64,000 nucleotides of DNA from Rhodococcus sp. IEGM 1381. GTDB taxonomy: Bacteria > Actinomycetota > Actinomycetes > Mycobacteriales > Mycobacteriaceae. The stretch is taken from contig NZ_JASHKQ010000010.1 of NCBI RefSeq assembly GCF_030056795.1, positions 1-64,000 on the forward strand, read 5' to 3'. Below are positions 1 through 9,163 of this stretch, one piece after another. The position numbers and the translations under genes were made by a program. Each line of letters opens with the position of its first letter. The first letter of the stretch is position 1. A model generated the notes under the pieces. It worked only from the letters and a program-made list of their open reading frames with translations. It made no database searches and was not told the origin of the DNA.

Positions 1-154
1 GACCAAGGCCATCGGAACGTCGTCACGTGAGCTGATGTCGATCGCGGGCGGCCGCATGTGTGGCCGCCCACGATGCGTCGGTCCAGCCGATCGCGGAGAC
101 GTCGTGCATGTTCGGATAAGCAATTACGCACCTGATCCGATGTATATTTCAAGC

Positions 155-703
155 ATGGCTCTGCGGAACGCGATACTCGCTGCCCTGCTTGACGGCGAAT
201 CCTCCGGTTACGACTTGGCGAAATCATTCGATGTCGCAGTAGCGAATTTTTGGAGTTCCACTCCGCAGCAGCTCTATCGTGAACTCGATAAAATGGAGAT
301 CGACGGGCTCGTCGAAGCACGCCTCGTCGCGCAGCAGCGACGCCCGAACAAGCGAATGTTCGCACTGACGCCCTCCGGCAGAGCGGCCTTGCACGAGTTC
401 ATCGAACGCGAGCCGAAACCGACCGCGATCCGGGACGAACTACTGGTCCAGGTCGAGGCCATGGACGGAGACGACATCGAATCGGTGCGCGCGCATCTGG
501 ACACGAAAAAGGCAGCAGCACAACAGAAACTGCAGCAGTACCAATCGTCGCGCGAGTACCTGCTCAGCGGACGAACCGAACGCGATTACCTGGCCCACAC
601 CGACCGCATCGGCCATTTCCTCACCCTCGCGCGAGGAATCGCATTCGAGGAAGAAACCATACGCTGGTGCGCGTACGCGCGCGGGGTGCTCGAGGATCGG
701 TAG
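155..703 (+). CDS. PadR family transcriptional regulator
   Basis: About 182 residues in the arrangement of PadR regulators: an N-terminal winged helix (starting MALRNAILAALLDGE, then SGYDLAKSF and the wing motif RRPNKRMFALTPSGR) followed by a helical C-terminal dimerisation half. PadR proteins usually repress detoxification or efflux genes in response to phenolics or other small ligands. I chose the ATG at 155 because the family normally begins a few residues before the first helix; an in-frame ATG at 140 and a longer open frame back to 35 exist, but the extra residues look non-coding. The nearest gene, a diguanylate cyclase, is convergent, so the target is not visible here. The family call is firm; the ligand is unknown. 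Confidence 0.85.
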   Translation: MALRNAILAALLDGESSGYDLAKSFDVAVANFWSSTPQQLYRELDKMEIDGLVEARLVAQQRRPNKRMFALTPSGRAALHEFIEREPKPTAIRDELLVQVEAMDGDDIESVRAHLDTKKAAAQQKLQQYQSSREYLLSGRTERDYLAHTDRIGHFLTLARGIAFEEETIRWCAYARGVLEDR

Positions 704-846
704 CTCTACAGCGAGGTTCCGGTACGTCCGTATCCTTGGCATCGGACATTCGTGAACCACCCCCGCGAAGCGATCTCCCTACTCGTCGCAGCGGCAGGGG
801 CCGCGACGTCTGCAACCGCCCGCACAAGCTGTGGTCTGCAAGCATC

Positions 847-1953
847 CTATTCGTCGACACCGGTCACATCACCTGTTTCGGTGTGTTGTTGGGAATCGTA
901 ATGGACCCCATTTCCGCCCGCTCGCTTTGCTGCGTACATCGCGCTGTCGGCTCGGTTCCAGGCTCGCTCGAAGTCAAGCCAACGTGTTCCAACTGCGAGG
1001 TGAGCGACGCCGACACTCATTGTGACCTGCGGCTCCGGGCATCCTGCCAGCCTGGTCTGGAGGCGCGTTACCTGCTCGATGGCAGTGTGCAAGTCAACGT
1101 AGGAAACGATCGCGAATTCCTCGCCTCCGGTTCGCGCGGTGATCGCAGGAGGCGGGAAGGTCTCCAGGATCGCCTCGGCGGTTGTCCGAAGGACCTGATC
1201 TCCCAGTTCGTGACCGTACCGATCGTTGACGAGCTTGAAACCGTCGAGGTCCACCACCAGAACCGCAGCTCCAGCGGTACCCGAGAGAGGCTTCGATTCT
1301 CGCTCGGCGACCGCAGCCGCCAACCCGCGCCGATTGCGCAACCCTGTCAGCGGATCGTAGAAGGCATTGGCAGCATCGCTGCGCAGGAGCAATAGGAGTG
1401 CCTGGGTCAGCATTGGCACTGAGAACAGCACGAGAGCCAAAGTACTGAAATAACCCCACGCCAGCACCACATCGGCCGAAGGCGCGGTGACCGCTCTCGC
1501 AAGCAGGATTCCCGCGACGAGGAGGGCCCAGGCCTGATGAGCCAAGAAGAGCTTCGGACCGTGGAAAGCCGCGATGTAACTGCCGACTATTCCGAGCGCT
1601 GCCGCGCTTGGTAGGGCGACGAACGGGTCAGCCAGCATGAGCAAAATACCGGCCCCGATGAATTCCAAGCAGAGGACGAAGAGTCGCGATACTTGCTCCG
1701 AGGGAAACGGTCCGCGGACCCACGCTGCCCCAGTGACCGCCATTGCGGCGGCGACGGCATGCCCGAAGGTCTCCGCAGACGAGGATGAGAAACCTGCCGG
1801 AGTGTGAATTGCGCTAATGCACATGCCAGCCAGGAACCAGCACCAGATACCCACCGCGATGTGATTGTGGCTCAACAACGAACTGTTGCGGTGGTAAGCC
1901 ACAGACCACGCGTAGTCAGCGGGAAACGACCACCACTGGTGAATCAGACGCAT
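847..1953 (-). CDS. Membrane-anchored GGDEF diguanylate cyclase
   Basis: About 368 residues. The first ~190 are strongly hydrophobic with several membrane segments, followed by a complete GGDEF domain that opens with DPLTGLRNRRG and carries the active-site motif RTGGEEF (about residues 274-280) plus DLDGFKLVNDRYGH. All elements for making cyclic di-GMP from two GTP are present. I see no RxxD inhibitory site just upstream of GGEEF, so product inhibition may be absent. The start could be the ATG at 1953, preceded by AAGG, or a GTG at 1971. The membrane part closely resembles the orphan sensor at 62984-63559 of this window (shared pattern F-V-x-x-x-E and GxYxAxF). The gene stands alone and is convergent with the PadR gene. 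Confidence 0.9.
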   Translation of the reverse strand: MRLIHQWWSFPADYAWSVAYHRNSSLLSHNHIAVGIWCWFLAGMCISAIHTPAGFSSSSAETFGHAVAAAMAVTGAAWVRGPFPSEQVSRLFVLCLEFIGAGILLMLADPFVALPSAAALGIVGSYIAAFHGPKLFLAHQAWALLVAGILLARAVTAPSADVVLAWGYFSTLALVLFSVPMLTQALLLLLRSDAANAFYDPLTGLRNRRGLAAAVAERESKPLSGTAGAAVLVVDLDGFKLVNDRYGHELGDQVLRTTAEAILETFPPPAITARTGGEEFAIVSYVDLHTAIEQVTRLQTRLAGCPEPQVTMSVGVAHLAVGTRWLDFERAWNRADSAMYAAKRAGGNGVHYDSQQHTETGDVTGVDE

Positions 1954-1971
1954 GTCGATCGTCGCCTTCAC

Positions 1972-2690
1972 GCACTAAGAGGGCGTCACCACGACTCGAC
2001 ACCCGTGTGGCGAGCCGTCCCCGTGCCCCGCAGCGACAGAAGCCATTCTGTCAGTCGTGTCCGTGCATCTCTAATAGTGGGCCAAAGCGACGGCCACTCA
2101 CAACGGCAACGTGCCGTGTGCCCCGGGCCATCTGCCTGCAAGCGGGCGATGGTCGGAGCTGTCAGGCCGGCGACACGACACCCGGGCGGCCTGACAGCAC
2201 CGGCGCGGCCCGTGAGCAGGATCGAGGCGACATCGTCGTACAGAAAACAGCTCCCACCGCAAGCGCGGCCACGCTGGCCTGGACCGCGACGTCGTGGCGG
2301 ATGCGCCGCCGTCTCTGATAAGACGTGCTCGCGCACTACGGCTAACCCACGCAGTGTCGGCCCGTAACCCGCAGCGCTCGATCTATCATCGGTCCGCGAG
2401 AGGGTGAGAGGGAGACCTCAGACGTAGCCGATCGTCATGTCCAGGTGAAACGGGCATCGACGCGAGTGGTCGTCCGCCATCGACACAATAGTCATTCAGG
2501 AAGACCTCGTCGCGTGTGAGTGGTTGTCCGTTCACGCCGTCGGAGTTGAGAAGGTGCGCTGACGAGGGCGAACCTCAGGCACTGGGTTGCGCCCAGCGAC
2601 CGGATGCAATCGATTCGGACATGGCATCGAGTACCCCGGCGCTGCGGACGGCGTCTCATAGCGTTGCGCCGCATGGCTTACCATCCCCAG
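1972..2690. other. Intergenic stretch with a long hairpin, no supported gene
   Basis: About 720 bp between the diguanylate cyclase start and the Gfo/Idh remnant. Several open frames of 60-190 codons exist on both strands, but they overlap each other, are rich in Arg/Pro/Ser, match no family I recognise and lack convincing ribosome binding sites. The one clear structure is the 12-bp stem at 2158-2198, listed separately. The stretch may hold further decayed gene material. Confidence 0.5.
2158..2198. repeat. Perfect 12-bp inverted repeat (hairpin)
   Basis: GCTGTCAGGCCG at 2158-2169 pairs exactly with CGGCCTGACAGC at 2187-2198 around a 17-nt loop. It lies in non-coding DNA upstream of the diguanylate cyclase. 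No U-run follows on either strand, so it is not a classic intrinsic terminator. It could be an operator, an mRNA structure or the remains of a mobile-element end. The inverted repeat is certain; its role is not. Confidence 0.6.
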
Positions 2691-3235
2691 TCAGCCCAAC
2701 GACCGCTCGGCAGTCTCTGCGATGGCCTTGAAGAAGCGCATTGCCTCGATGACTTTGAGGTCGTCGTAACCGATGGAGGATGCCGAACCGGGTTGGAATG
2801 CGCCGTACTCTCCGTGCGAAGGTCCGACGTAGACGGTCGATGCGGGTTGATCCTGGTATCGGTCACCTGTGCTGAGGGATAGTTCGCCCAGTCGGCGGAA
2901 GTCCCAGGACACAGCACCTTTCGTGCCGTGGATCTCGAATCCGTACGCGTTCTGATCGCCGACGGCCACGCGGCTGGCCTCCAGAACGACGCGCGCTCCG
3001 CTGTGCAGGCGGAGTTGGCTGCTGACGAAGTCCTCGTTCTCGACGGCCCCGCGTTCACCCCCGGCTGCGAGAGCGTGTCCGGTGGTGGAGCCGTTCGGCT
3101 TCGTTCGCTCGGGAACGAAGATCGCGGTGTCTGCCACCAGCGACTCGATGTCGCCCAGGAGGTAATAGACCAGTCGGCTCCGTGCGAGGCGAGATCGCCC
3201 AGCACTCCGTTGCCCCCCACGAGCCCACTCGAAGC
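2691..3235 (-). pseudogene. Gfo/Idh/MocA oxidoreductase remnant (inositol-dehydrogenase-like C-terminal part)
   Basis: The final ~148 codons read cleanly (VADTAIFVPER ... VFEIHGTKGAVSWDF-type core ... AMRFFKAIAETAE) and match the C-terminal half of NAD(P)-dependent Gfo/Idh/MocA sugar or inositol dehydrogenases. Upstream the match continues in other frames: RRFEWARGG, then NGVLGDLASHGADW, then YYLLGDIES, so at least two frameshifts separate them. The N-terminal Rossmann half is missing; the match stops just after the stop of the uspA-like gene. The gene is therefore truncated and frameshifted. With the sugar transporter and the LacI fragment on the other side, this looks like a carbohydrate or inositol operon that has lost its catabolic enzyme. 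Confidence 0.75.
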
Positions 3236-3249
3236 GCCGGCGAGCGGAC

Positions 3250-3606
3250 TCAGCTGGGTTGGACGCTCAGGACCGGTACGGGTGACATCATCAGTAGGCG
3301 CTGAGTGATGCTGCCCAGCAACGCTTTGCCGACGCGACTGCGTCTTTTGATTCCGATGACGAGTCGCGTCACTTCGGGATGTGCGTCGATCTCGTCGAGG
3401 ACAGCTGTTGCTGGATCGCGGTCTGCGCGTCCGGCACGGTCGATGACCAGCACAGCAAGCTCTGCGTCGAGGCCGCTGACGTCGAGTCCGCCGAGAGTCA
3501 AGTTCACCACGATCAGTTCGGTGCGCATGGCGCGTGCTTCGTCGGCCGCGACGCGCAGGGCGTGGCGGCCTTCTTCGTTGTCGGTTACTGCAACCAGTAT
3601 TGCCAT
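3250..3606 (-). CDS. Universal stress protein, UspA family
   Basis: 118 residues, a single UspA domain: MAILVAVTDNEEGRHAL at the N-terminus and, near the C-terminus, the nucleotide-loop region VIGIKRRSRVGKALLGS followed by VPVLSVQPS. The spacing fits the ATP-binding G-x2-G-x9-G-S type loop, although the first glycines are replaced by Lys/Arg. The gene starts 28 bp after the sugar transporter and is probably co-transcribed with it. Single-domain Usp proteins next to transporters are common in actinobacteria and are thought to adjust uptake or survival under stress; that role here is inference. Confidence 0.85.
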   Translation of the reverse strand: MAILVAVTDNEEGRHALRVAADEARAMRTELIVVNLTLGGLDVSGLDAELAVLVIDRAGRADRDPATAVLDEIDAHPEVTRLVIGIKRRSRVGKALLGSITQRLLMMSPVPVLSVQPS

Positions 3607-3634
3607 GTCGTGTCGTCCTTTCTATGCGTTCTGT

Positions 3635-5050
3635 TCACGAATATTCGCGACGGAATCGGGCCTCTAACTCTTCGAGCGATTGCCCGCGTGTCTCCGGTAC
3701 CTGGGTGACGATGAAGATCAGTGCCAGGATTCCGAGCCCGACGAAGATGAAGAAGGTCGGCGCTATGCCCAGCGCCTCCACGACAGGCGGAAATGCCAGC
3801 GCAACAACGGCATTGGCCAACCAGAGCATGAAAACACACACTCCGATTGCGAAGCTACGGATCTTGAGCGGGAAAATTTCGGCCAGCATGAGCCACACGA
3901 GGGGGCCGATGGTGCCTTGCATGCAGAAGACGAACAGGACGACGAAGACGAGGATGAAGTACGCCTTCGCCGTGCCGTCGGGCAGCAGTAACGCGGACAG
4001 TCCGACCAGGAGGTGGAAGAAGGTCGTCAGCCCGAAGCCGGCTATGAGCATCGTCCGGCGGTTCACCTTGTTCATGATGAGCAAACCGACAGTGATGCCG
4101 AGAACGCTGAACAAGCCGTTGAGCGTGTTGGCGATGATTGCGGCGCTGTCGGAGAAGCCGGCGTCGCTGAGCAGTTGTGTGCCGTAGTACATGACCGAGT
4201 TGATTCCGGTGAACTGCTGGAAGACGCCGAGGCCGACGCCGATGAAGATGAGCCGCCGGATCCAGCGGACGGACAGGTCTGCGGCACCTCCGGTCTGGGA
4301 GAGCTTCTCTTCTTCGGCCAGGGCATGTACTTCGGCCATCTCGGCCACTGCGCGTTCCTCGGTCCGCACCTGCTTCAGAACCGCCAAGGCTTCGTCGTCG
4401 CGACCCTGCAGCACGAGCCAGCGCGGACTCTCGGGCATGCGCAGCATGCCGACGAACAGCGCGATCGCGGGAAAGAGTGCGACTACGAGCATGTAGCGCC
4501 AGACCGATTCGTGGTCACCCCAGATATTGAAAATGATGGCGTTGATGATGAAGGCCGCGAACTGGCCGCTGACGATCATGACTTCGTTGCGGGTGACCAG
4601 CGATCCGCGTCGTTCGGCAGGTGCGACCTCGGAGAGATAGACCGGGACCGTGGCGGATGCGCCGCCGACTGCAAGGCCGAGGATGAATCGGAATACCGCG
4701 AGCACCTCCCACGACGGGGCAAGCACGCATCCGATCGTGCCGAGAGCGAAGACGCCGGAGAGCAGCAAGATGTTGTGGCGTCGCCCGTATTTGTCGGACA
4801 GACGCCCTCCCACCAGTGCGCCGATCGCGGCGCCGAAGATGAGGATGCTGACGACGAGACCTTCGGTGAACGAGGTGAGCCCGAGGTCGTCTTTCATCGG
4901 TTCGAGGGCACCGTTGATCACTCCGGTGTCGTAGCCGAACAGGAGGCCGCCGAACGTTGCGACGACGGCGATGACGCCCAGTCGCCTGGAGTGTGTCCCT
5001 GGGGTGTCGGGCGGGAGCGCACTGCGTGAGGTTGGTTGAGCTGAAGACAT
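3635..5050 (-). CDS. MFS sugar transporter, sugar porter family (possible inositol permease)
   Basis: 471 residues with twelve hydrophobic segments and the sugar porter signatures: LLFGYDTGVINGAL in TM1, GGRLSDKYGRR between TM2 and TM3, PESPRWL before the central loop, QQFTGINSVMYY in TM7 and PETRGQSLEELE at the C-terminus. The ATG at 5050 is chosen because GGAGG lies about 11 nt upstream; the frame stays open 28 codons further. It resembles proton-coupled myo-inositol transporters of the IolT type, and the neighbouring Gfo/Idh remnant fits that substrate, but the sequence alone cannot tell inositol from hexoses. It heads a two-gene unit with the UspA gene. Confidence 0.88.
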   Translation of the reverse strand: MSSAQPTSRSALPPDTPGTHSRRLGVIAVVATFGGLLFGYDTGVINGALEPMKDDLGLTSFTEGLVVSILIFGAAIGALVGGRLSDKYGRRHNILLLSGVFALGTIGCVLAPSWEVLAVFRFILGLAVGGASATVPVYLSEVAPAERRGSLVTRNEVMIVSGQFAAFIINAIIFNIWGDHESVWRYMLVVALFPAIALFVGMLRMPESPRWLVLQGRDDEALAVLKQVRTEERAVAEMAEVHALAEEEKLSQTGGAADLSVRWIRRLIFIGVGLGVFQQFTGINSVMYYGTQLLSDAGFSDSAAIIANTLNGLFSVLGITVGLLIMNKVNRRTMLIAGFGLTTFFHLLVGLSALLLPDGTAKAYFILVFVVLFVFCMQGTIGPLVWLMLAEIFPLKIRSFAIGVCVFMLWLANAVVALAFPPVVEALGIAPTFFIFVGLGILALIFIVTQVPETRGQSLEELEARFRREYS

Positions 5051-5194
5051 CTGTTTCTCATCCTCCGATACCCGTGGGTGGCGATGTGCCGGCAGAGCTG
5101 AACTCTTTATGTATGTATGTCTTAACATACTCACAGGGGAATGAGAAGTGGGTCACATTGCTTCACCCGCCGAGCCGCCGGTCGAACGCGCGGC

Positions 5195-5350
5195 GATCGA
5201 GAGCGCGTCCTTCGAATCGCCGATGAGCTCGGGTACAAACCCGACGCCACCGCTCAGCTGTTGGCACGAGGACGAATCGGTATAGCCGGTGACTGCAATA
5301 TTCACCTGCCTCGACTTCTTCCCGGTGACCTGTTGGCCCTCGCGGGTCGA
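5195..5350 (+). pseudogene. LacI-family regulator fragment
   Basis: A plus-strand frame reads ERVLRIADELGYKPDA then TAQLLARGRIG, which is the hinge region that follows the helix-turn-helix in LacI/GalR repressors. The N-terminal helix-turn-helix is absent and the match fades after about 30 further residues, so this is only a shard of about 50 codons. It lies divergent to the sugar transporter, where a cognate repressor would sit. The transporter may have lost its original control. Too short to rule out chance entirely, but the run is highly characteristic. Confidence 0.65.
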
Positions 5351-5763
5351 GATCGTGCTCGTTGGCGCACGAGCGCGCGACCGATGCAAATCGGCAGCGC
5401 CCGAATCCGAAACCTGAGCTAGTAGCTCTTTCGAGTTCGTCAGGTCGGGTGGATTGGGGTCAGGCGGGCGCGGGAAACGCTGCTGATCGGGTCGGTGCGG
5501 TGCCGATGACGGCAGACCGCGTCTCGGTCTTCGACAGCTTCAGGTGCGTCCGGATGGCATGGGTCTAGATTCGTACCGAAATCAGAACACCCGCAGACAA
5601 AGACGTTTGAATTCCCATCTGCGTCCTTGAAGCCGGTGAACAATGGAGACGTGGACATCCGAGGTGCGATCTGTCCGTCCTGCCGGGGGCGATTTGGGTC
5701 CATCTGCGTTCGATGCCGAGTCATTCGGTTTCTTCGATTTCTTCGACGACGTGCCCGGGATCC
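5351..5763. other. Intergenic stretch, nothing supported
   Basis: About 410 bp between the LacI fragment and the 3' end of the secreted-protein operon. One minus-strand frame of 94 codons (5440-5724) is open but is rich in Arg, His, Asp and Pro, has no family resemblance and no convincing ribosome binding site. I see no strong terminator hairpin for the operon ending at 5764. Confidence 0.45.
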
Positions 5764-6537
5764 CTACTCCGGAACTGATTGCACCGTCGCCTCGAAGTCG
5801 AATCTGTTGATTGCACCGATACCAGTCGACTCCTCGGTGCCGATCAACGCGGCGATAGCGGAGCCCCCGTTGGCCGAGACTCGTCCAACTCCGGCCTGCG
5901 CCGTCGGATGGTGCACGGCGAGGCGCAGTACGTTGGTGCCACTATCGGTCTTGTTCCAGATGCTGACCTTATCGAGCGGTGAAGGAAGCTGCGGAAGTGG
6001 TGCCTGATCGACGATCCGCACGGAGCCGCCCTCGGATACTCCGCCCGAAGAATCGGCGGTGGCACCGACCCCGGGTAGGTACGCGATATCGAACCCGGCT
6101 GCGCTCATCAGGTCGTAAATTTTCTTGTTATCGGTTATCTGCTCGACTGCGTAGAAGTGATAGCCGGGTGTTGCATCGTGGCGATCGACCGAGAGCACCC
6201 GCTCGCCGAAGGCGAACGGTCCGTCGAAGGGGACTCCGCCGATGGTGCCGCTCTGACATGTCTCTACGCCCATGAGCAACGATGAATTGCCAGGTAGGCC
6301 TGGCCCTCCGGGCAAACCGATGAAGCTCGACGAGGTGTATCCGCCGGGCAGTGCAGCGGTCGCGTTCGCAGGAGGAACGGACACGATGGCAGACACCTCG
6401 ACGCAGTCTCGCGCGGAGAAGCCACCGAGGTCGACCGGGTGCGCGGCGTTCGCGGTGGGAGCCACCGCAATCCCAAGCACGAGGGCAACCGCCGTCACCG
6501 ATGCCGTCCGGCCTGAAGATATCGAATTTAGCTGCAT
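5764..6537 (-). CDS. Secreted protein of unknown function
   Basis: 257 residues. The N-terminus is a typical Sec signal peptide: a short polar start, a hydrophobic core (ASVTAVALVLGIAV) and a cleavage site near PTANA/AHPVD. The mature part (~226 residues) has a few Cys, is Gly/Ser-rich with LPGGPGLPG-type turns, and matches no family I recognise. The ATG at 6537 is set by the signal peptide. It starts 33 bp after the CrtC/AttH-like gene and is the last gene of a six-gene operon. Being exported, it could bind the lipid or phenolic substrate outside the membrane; that is a guess from context only. Confidence 0.7.
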   Translation of the reverse strand: MQLNSISSGRTASVTAVALVLGIAVAPTANAAHPVDLGGFSARDCVEVSAIVSVPPANATAALPGGYTSSSFIGLPGGPGLPGNSSLLMGVETCQSGTIGGVPFDGPFAFGERVLSVDRHDATPGYHFYAVEQITDNKKIYDLMSAAGFDIAYLPGVGATADSSGGVSEGGSVRIVDQAPLPQLPSPLDKVSIWNKTDSGTNVLRLAVHHPTAQAGVGRVSANGGSAIAALIGTEESTGIGAINRFDFEATVQSVPE

Positions 6538-6569
6538 ATCAATCGCTTTCGCTCGAGACGGGTAGGAGA

Positions 6570-7640
6570 TCAGTTCAGTGCGACAAGCTCGTGCAGTGTT
6601 CGTCCTGTCCGAACGTCGGTCGTCTCGCCGCGCACCACCGTGAGCTCGAAGGTGGAATCGAAGCGAAAGTAGCCGGGGTGCCCGACAAGTCGGTACAACA
6701 GCGGTCGAAAGGCCTTGTGTCCGGCCACGGGAACGTCGTCGAGTAGATCGTGTGCGTGTACAACCTTGTCGACTGTCAGTACGAGCTTGACGACACCGGG
6801 AATTTCGATCTTCAGCCACTCCGGGTACTTGCGATTGGCAATTGCGTTGTACTGCATGGGGCCTTCAGTCACTTCTGCTTCGCCTGAGCTGAGAATCACC
6901 TCACCCTTGTATGCCAGCATCAGTGGCCGGCTCTCGTGCGCATCGAGCCGGTCCTGCGTCTTCACCAGTGCATACAGGAGCGAATAGTCGTCGTCGTACA
7001 AGCGCCCCCAATGCCAGCGGTCGATGACTCTCTTCATATCGCCGGCACCCCAGTTGTGGTCGGCATACCCTCTACCGGTGACGGTTTTCGTCGCTCCTCC
7101 GATCGTGATCGACCCCTCGACACGTGCACGGGGAGCAGCGACGACCCAGCCGAACACATCGGTACCGCCGAAGAGCGTTTCGCCCTCGCCAGGCATCCAA
7201 CTGGGTAGCTCATTGTGAAACCTGAGGTCGAACTCGACGTCCTCCTCCGAAAGCGACAGATGGTGAATCGGCAGGCTGTCCGCCGGGAACTCGGCCCACG
7301 CATGATTTCGCCCGACGCGGACGTCGCACCGTGACAGAGCCGCGGAGGCTTCCTTCTTCGAGTAGCGCTTGAAGATTTGGCGGCGGGTACCGTCCGGCGC
7401 ATAGATGAGAATCTCGACGCTGGGCTTCGCGACGAGTGCAGGCTCCTCAGGCCGACGAAGATTTAGGAATCCGATGATCGTGTGTCCGTCGTCGAGGTGG
7501 GCGTCGAAGTACCAGTGCTCGAATCCTGTTCGGCTGCCGGGTACCGGGTGCGCACCATTGTGGCGCGGCAGGACCTTTGTCAATATGGCATCGGTTCTGT
7601 CTGGGCCGTTCCAGGTTTCGACGATCTCGGGCGTTGTCAT
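6570..7640 (-). CDS. Lipocalin-like CrtC/AttH-type protein (carotenoid 1,2-hydratase homologue)
   Basis: 356 residues with no signal peptide. It carries GFEHWYFDAHLDDGHT near the N-terminus and GYADHNWGAGDM in the second half, the W-Y-F-D and D-H-N-W-G signatures of the two-barrel lipocalin-like fold shared by CrtC hydratases and AttH-like proteins. CrtC adds water across an isoprenoid C=C bond; many homologues in operons have other, uncharacterised roles. It begins 36 bp after the aldehyde dehydrogenase stop, with an ATG at 7640 preceded by GAAAGAAGAG. In this operon it could act on, or bind, an isoprenoid or lipid chain. Fold assignment is reasonably sure; reaction is inferred. Confidence 0.7.
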   Translation of the reverse strand: MTTPEIVETWNGPDRTDAILTKVLPRHNGAHPVPGSRTGFEHWYFDAHLDDGHTIIGFLNLRRPEEPALVAKPSVEILIYAPDGTRRQIFKRYSKKEASAALSRCDVRVGRNHAWAEFPADSLPIHHLSLSEEDVEFDLRFHNELPSWMPGEGETLFGGTDVFGWVVAAPRARVEGSITIGGATKTVTGRGYADHNWGAGDMKRVIDRWHWGRLYDDDYSLLYALVKTQDRLDAHESRPLMLAYKGEVILSSGEAEVTEGPMQYNAIANRKYPEWLKIEIPGVVKLVLTVDKVVHAHDLLDDVPVAGHKAFRPLLYRLVGHPGYFRFDSTFELTVVRGETTDVRTGRTLHELVALN

Positions 7641-7675
7641 CTGCTCTTCTTTCGTGTCGGTGATCGATCGAGGCA

Positions 7676-9163
7676 TCAGAGGCCGTCGAAGCCGATGTGC
7701 ACTGTCTTCTCTTCGGTGTCTCCGTCGAGACCCGACCGGCCCAGTTCGCGGCCGATGCCACTGCCTGCGCGTCCACCCCAGGGCAGCGCTGGATCCGGTA
7801 CTCCCCAGCCGTTGACCCAGACGGTTCCCACCCTCAACTTCTCGACGACAGAATGCACGCGAGAGATGTTCTGTGAGTAGACCATTGCGTTGAGTCCGTA
7901 TTTGGTGTCGTTTGCGATCGCGATGGCTTCCTCGGTTGTGCGGAAGCTGATGACCGTGGCAACCGGACCGAAGATTTCGTCGCGGGCGATGGTGTGGTCG
8001 TTGGTGCCGCGGAACACGGTCGGCTGCGCGTAGAAGCCGGTCTCCTGTTCTCGAATTCCGCCGCAGACCAATTGCGCGCCCTCGGAGATGCCGGACGCGA
8101 TGTACCCGTTGACGCGCGCGAGCTGCTTGGCATTGACGATCGTGCCCATGGTCGAGCGGTCGTCGAACGGATTGCCGACCACCGCGTTCTCTGCAGCGGC
8201 GACGAGTCCGTCGACGACTCGATCGACTACGGACTCGTGCGCCAGCACACGGGTGCCGGCAGCACACACCTGGCCCTGATGGTAGAAGTTTCCCATTGCG
8301 ATCCAGGGCATCGCTGCGTCGAGATCGGCGTCGTCGAAGATCAGCTGGGGCGCTTTACCTCCCAGTTCGAGAACCAGCTTGCGAAAGCTTGTGCCCGCGA
8401 AGCTCTGAATCGACTGCCCCACGGCTGCGCTGCCGGTGAACGAGACCTTGTCGACACCCGAGTGGGATGCAAGAGCCGCCCCCGCAACGGCCCCCAATCC
8501 GGTGACCACATTGAGGACGCCGTCAGGAATGCCTGCTGTGGCGGCCAATTCGGCCAGCCGCAGAGTGGACAACGAAGCATCTTCGGCCGGCTTGATGACG
8601 ACGGTGTTCCCGGCAGCGAGAGCCGGTGCGAGCTTCCAGGCAGCGATGAGCGCGGGATTGTTCCACGGTGTGATCGCGGCTACGACTCCGAGTGGCTGGC
8701 GGACGGTATACCCGAATCGATTCTGCGGTCCGAAGTTCGGCAGCGACACCGTCGATCCTGAGATTTTGTCAGCCCAACCCGCAAAATGGCGGAACACTTC
8801 AGCGGCGCACGGGATGTCGCCGTTGACGGAGTCGCGGTAGAGCTTCCCCATCTCGACGGCTTCGAGTGCGGCGAGTGTCTCGGCGTTCGCTTCGATGAGT
8901 ACAGCTAGTCGGTTCAGGGCCCTACCTCGTTCGGCCCCGCTGGTCCGTGACCATTCGCCGTGCTCGAACTGTTCACGCGCGGAATGCACCGCCGCATCGA
9001 CATCTGCTCGACCGGCGGCGGCAATCTCGGCGACCACTTCTCCGGTGGCAGGATCGGCCGAGGTGTACGTCGCGCCGTCGGCGGCGGCGACGCGCGCGCC
9101 ACCGATGCGTAGCAACGGCTCGGGTAGATCGAACTCCGGTCGGGTGATGTCGGCTGTGGTCAT
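7676..9163 (-). CDS. NAD(P)-dependent aldehyde dehydrogenase
   Basis: 495 residues, the usual length for the ALDH superfamily. Catalytic elements are all visible: Asn in TPWNNP (about 168), Lys of VIKPAED (about 191), the Gly motif FTGSAAVG, general-base Glu in LELGGK (about 266) and nucleophilic Cys in GQVCAAGT (about 300). It should oxidise an aldehyde to a carboxylic acid in the cytoplasm. The start codon overlaps the stop of the homogentisate dioxygenase gene by 4 bp, so it is translationally coupled. Following an MpaB/rubber-oxygenase-like gene, it may oxidise aldehydes released by double-bond cleavage; the substrate is not readable from sequence. Confidence 0.92.
   Translation of the reverse strand: MTTADITRPEFDLPEPLLRIGGARVAAADGATYTSADPATGEVVAEIAAAGRADVDAAVHSAREQFEHGEWSRTSGAERGRALNRLAVLIEANAETLAALEAVEMGKLYRDSVNGDIPCAAEVFRHFAGWADKISGSTVSLPNFGPQNRFGYTVRQPLGVVAAITPWNNPALIAAWKLAPALAAGNTVVIKPAEDASLSTLRLAELAATAGIPDGVLNVVTGLGAVAGAALASHSGVDKVSFTGSAAVGQSIQSFAGTSFRKLVLELGGKAPQLIFDDADLDAAMPWIAMGNFYHQGQVCAAGTRVLAHESVVDRVVDGLVAAAENAVVGNPFDDRSTMGTIVNAKQLARVNGYIASGISEGAQLVCGGIREQETGFYAQPTVFRGTNDHTIARDEIFGPVATVISFRTTEEAIAIANDTKYGLNAMVYSQNISRVHSVVEKLRVGTVWVNGWGVPDPALPWGGRAGSGIGRELGRSGLDGDTEEKTVHIGFDGL

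Noticed and set aside
1-12. Possible start of a minus-strand gene leaving the left edge (ATG at 12)
   Set aside because: Only four codons are visible and no ribosome site precedes them.
4013-5029. Plus-strand open frame of 338 codons opposite the sugar transporter
   Set aside because: Antisense to a clear MFS gene; Glu/Asp/Gly-rich composition is the usual mirror of a high-GC membrane protein, with no family match.
5440-5724. 94-codon minus-strand frame
   Set aside because: No family resemblance, no convincing ribosome site, and composition unlike the neighbouring real genes.
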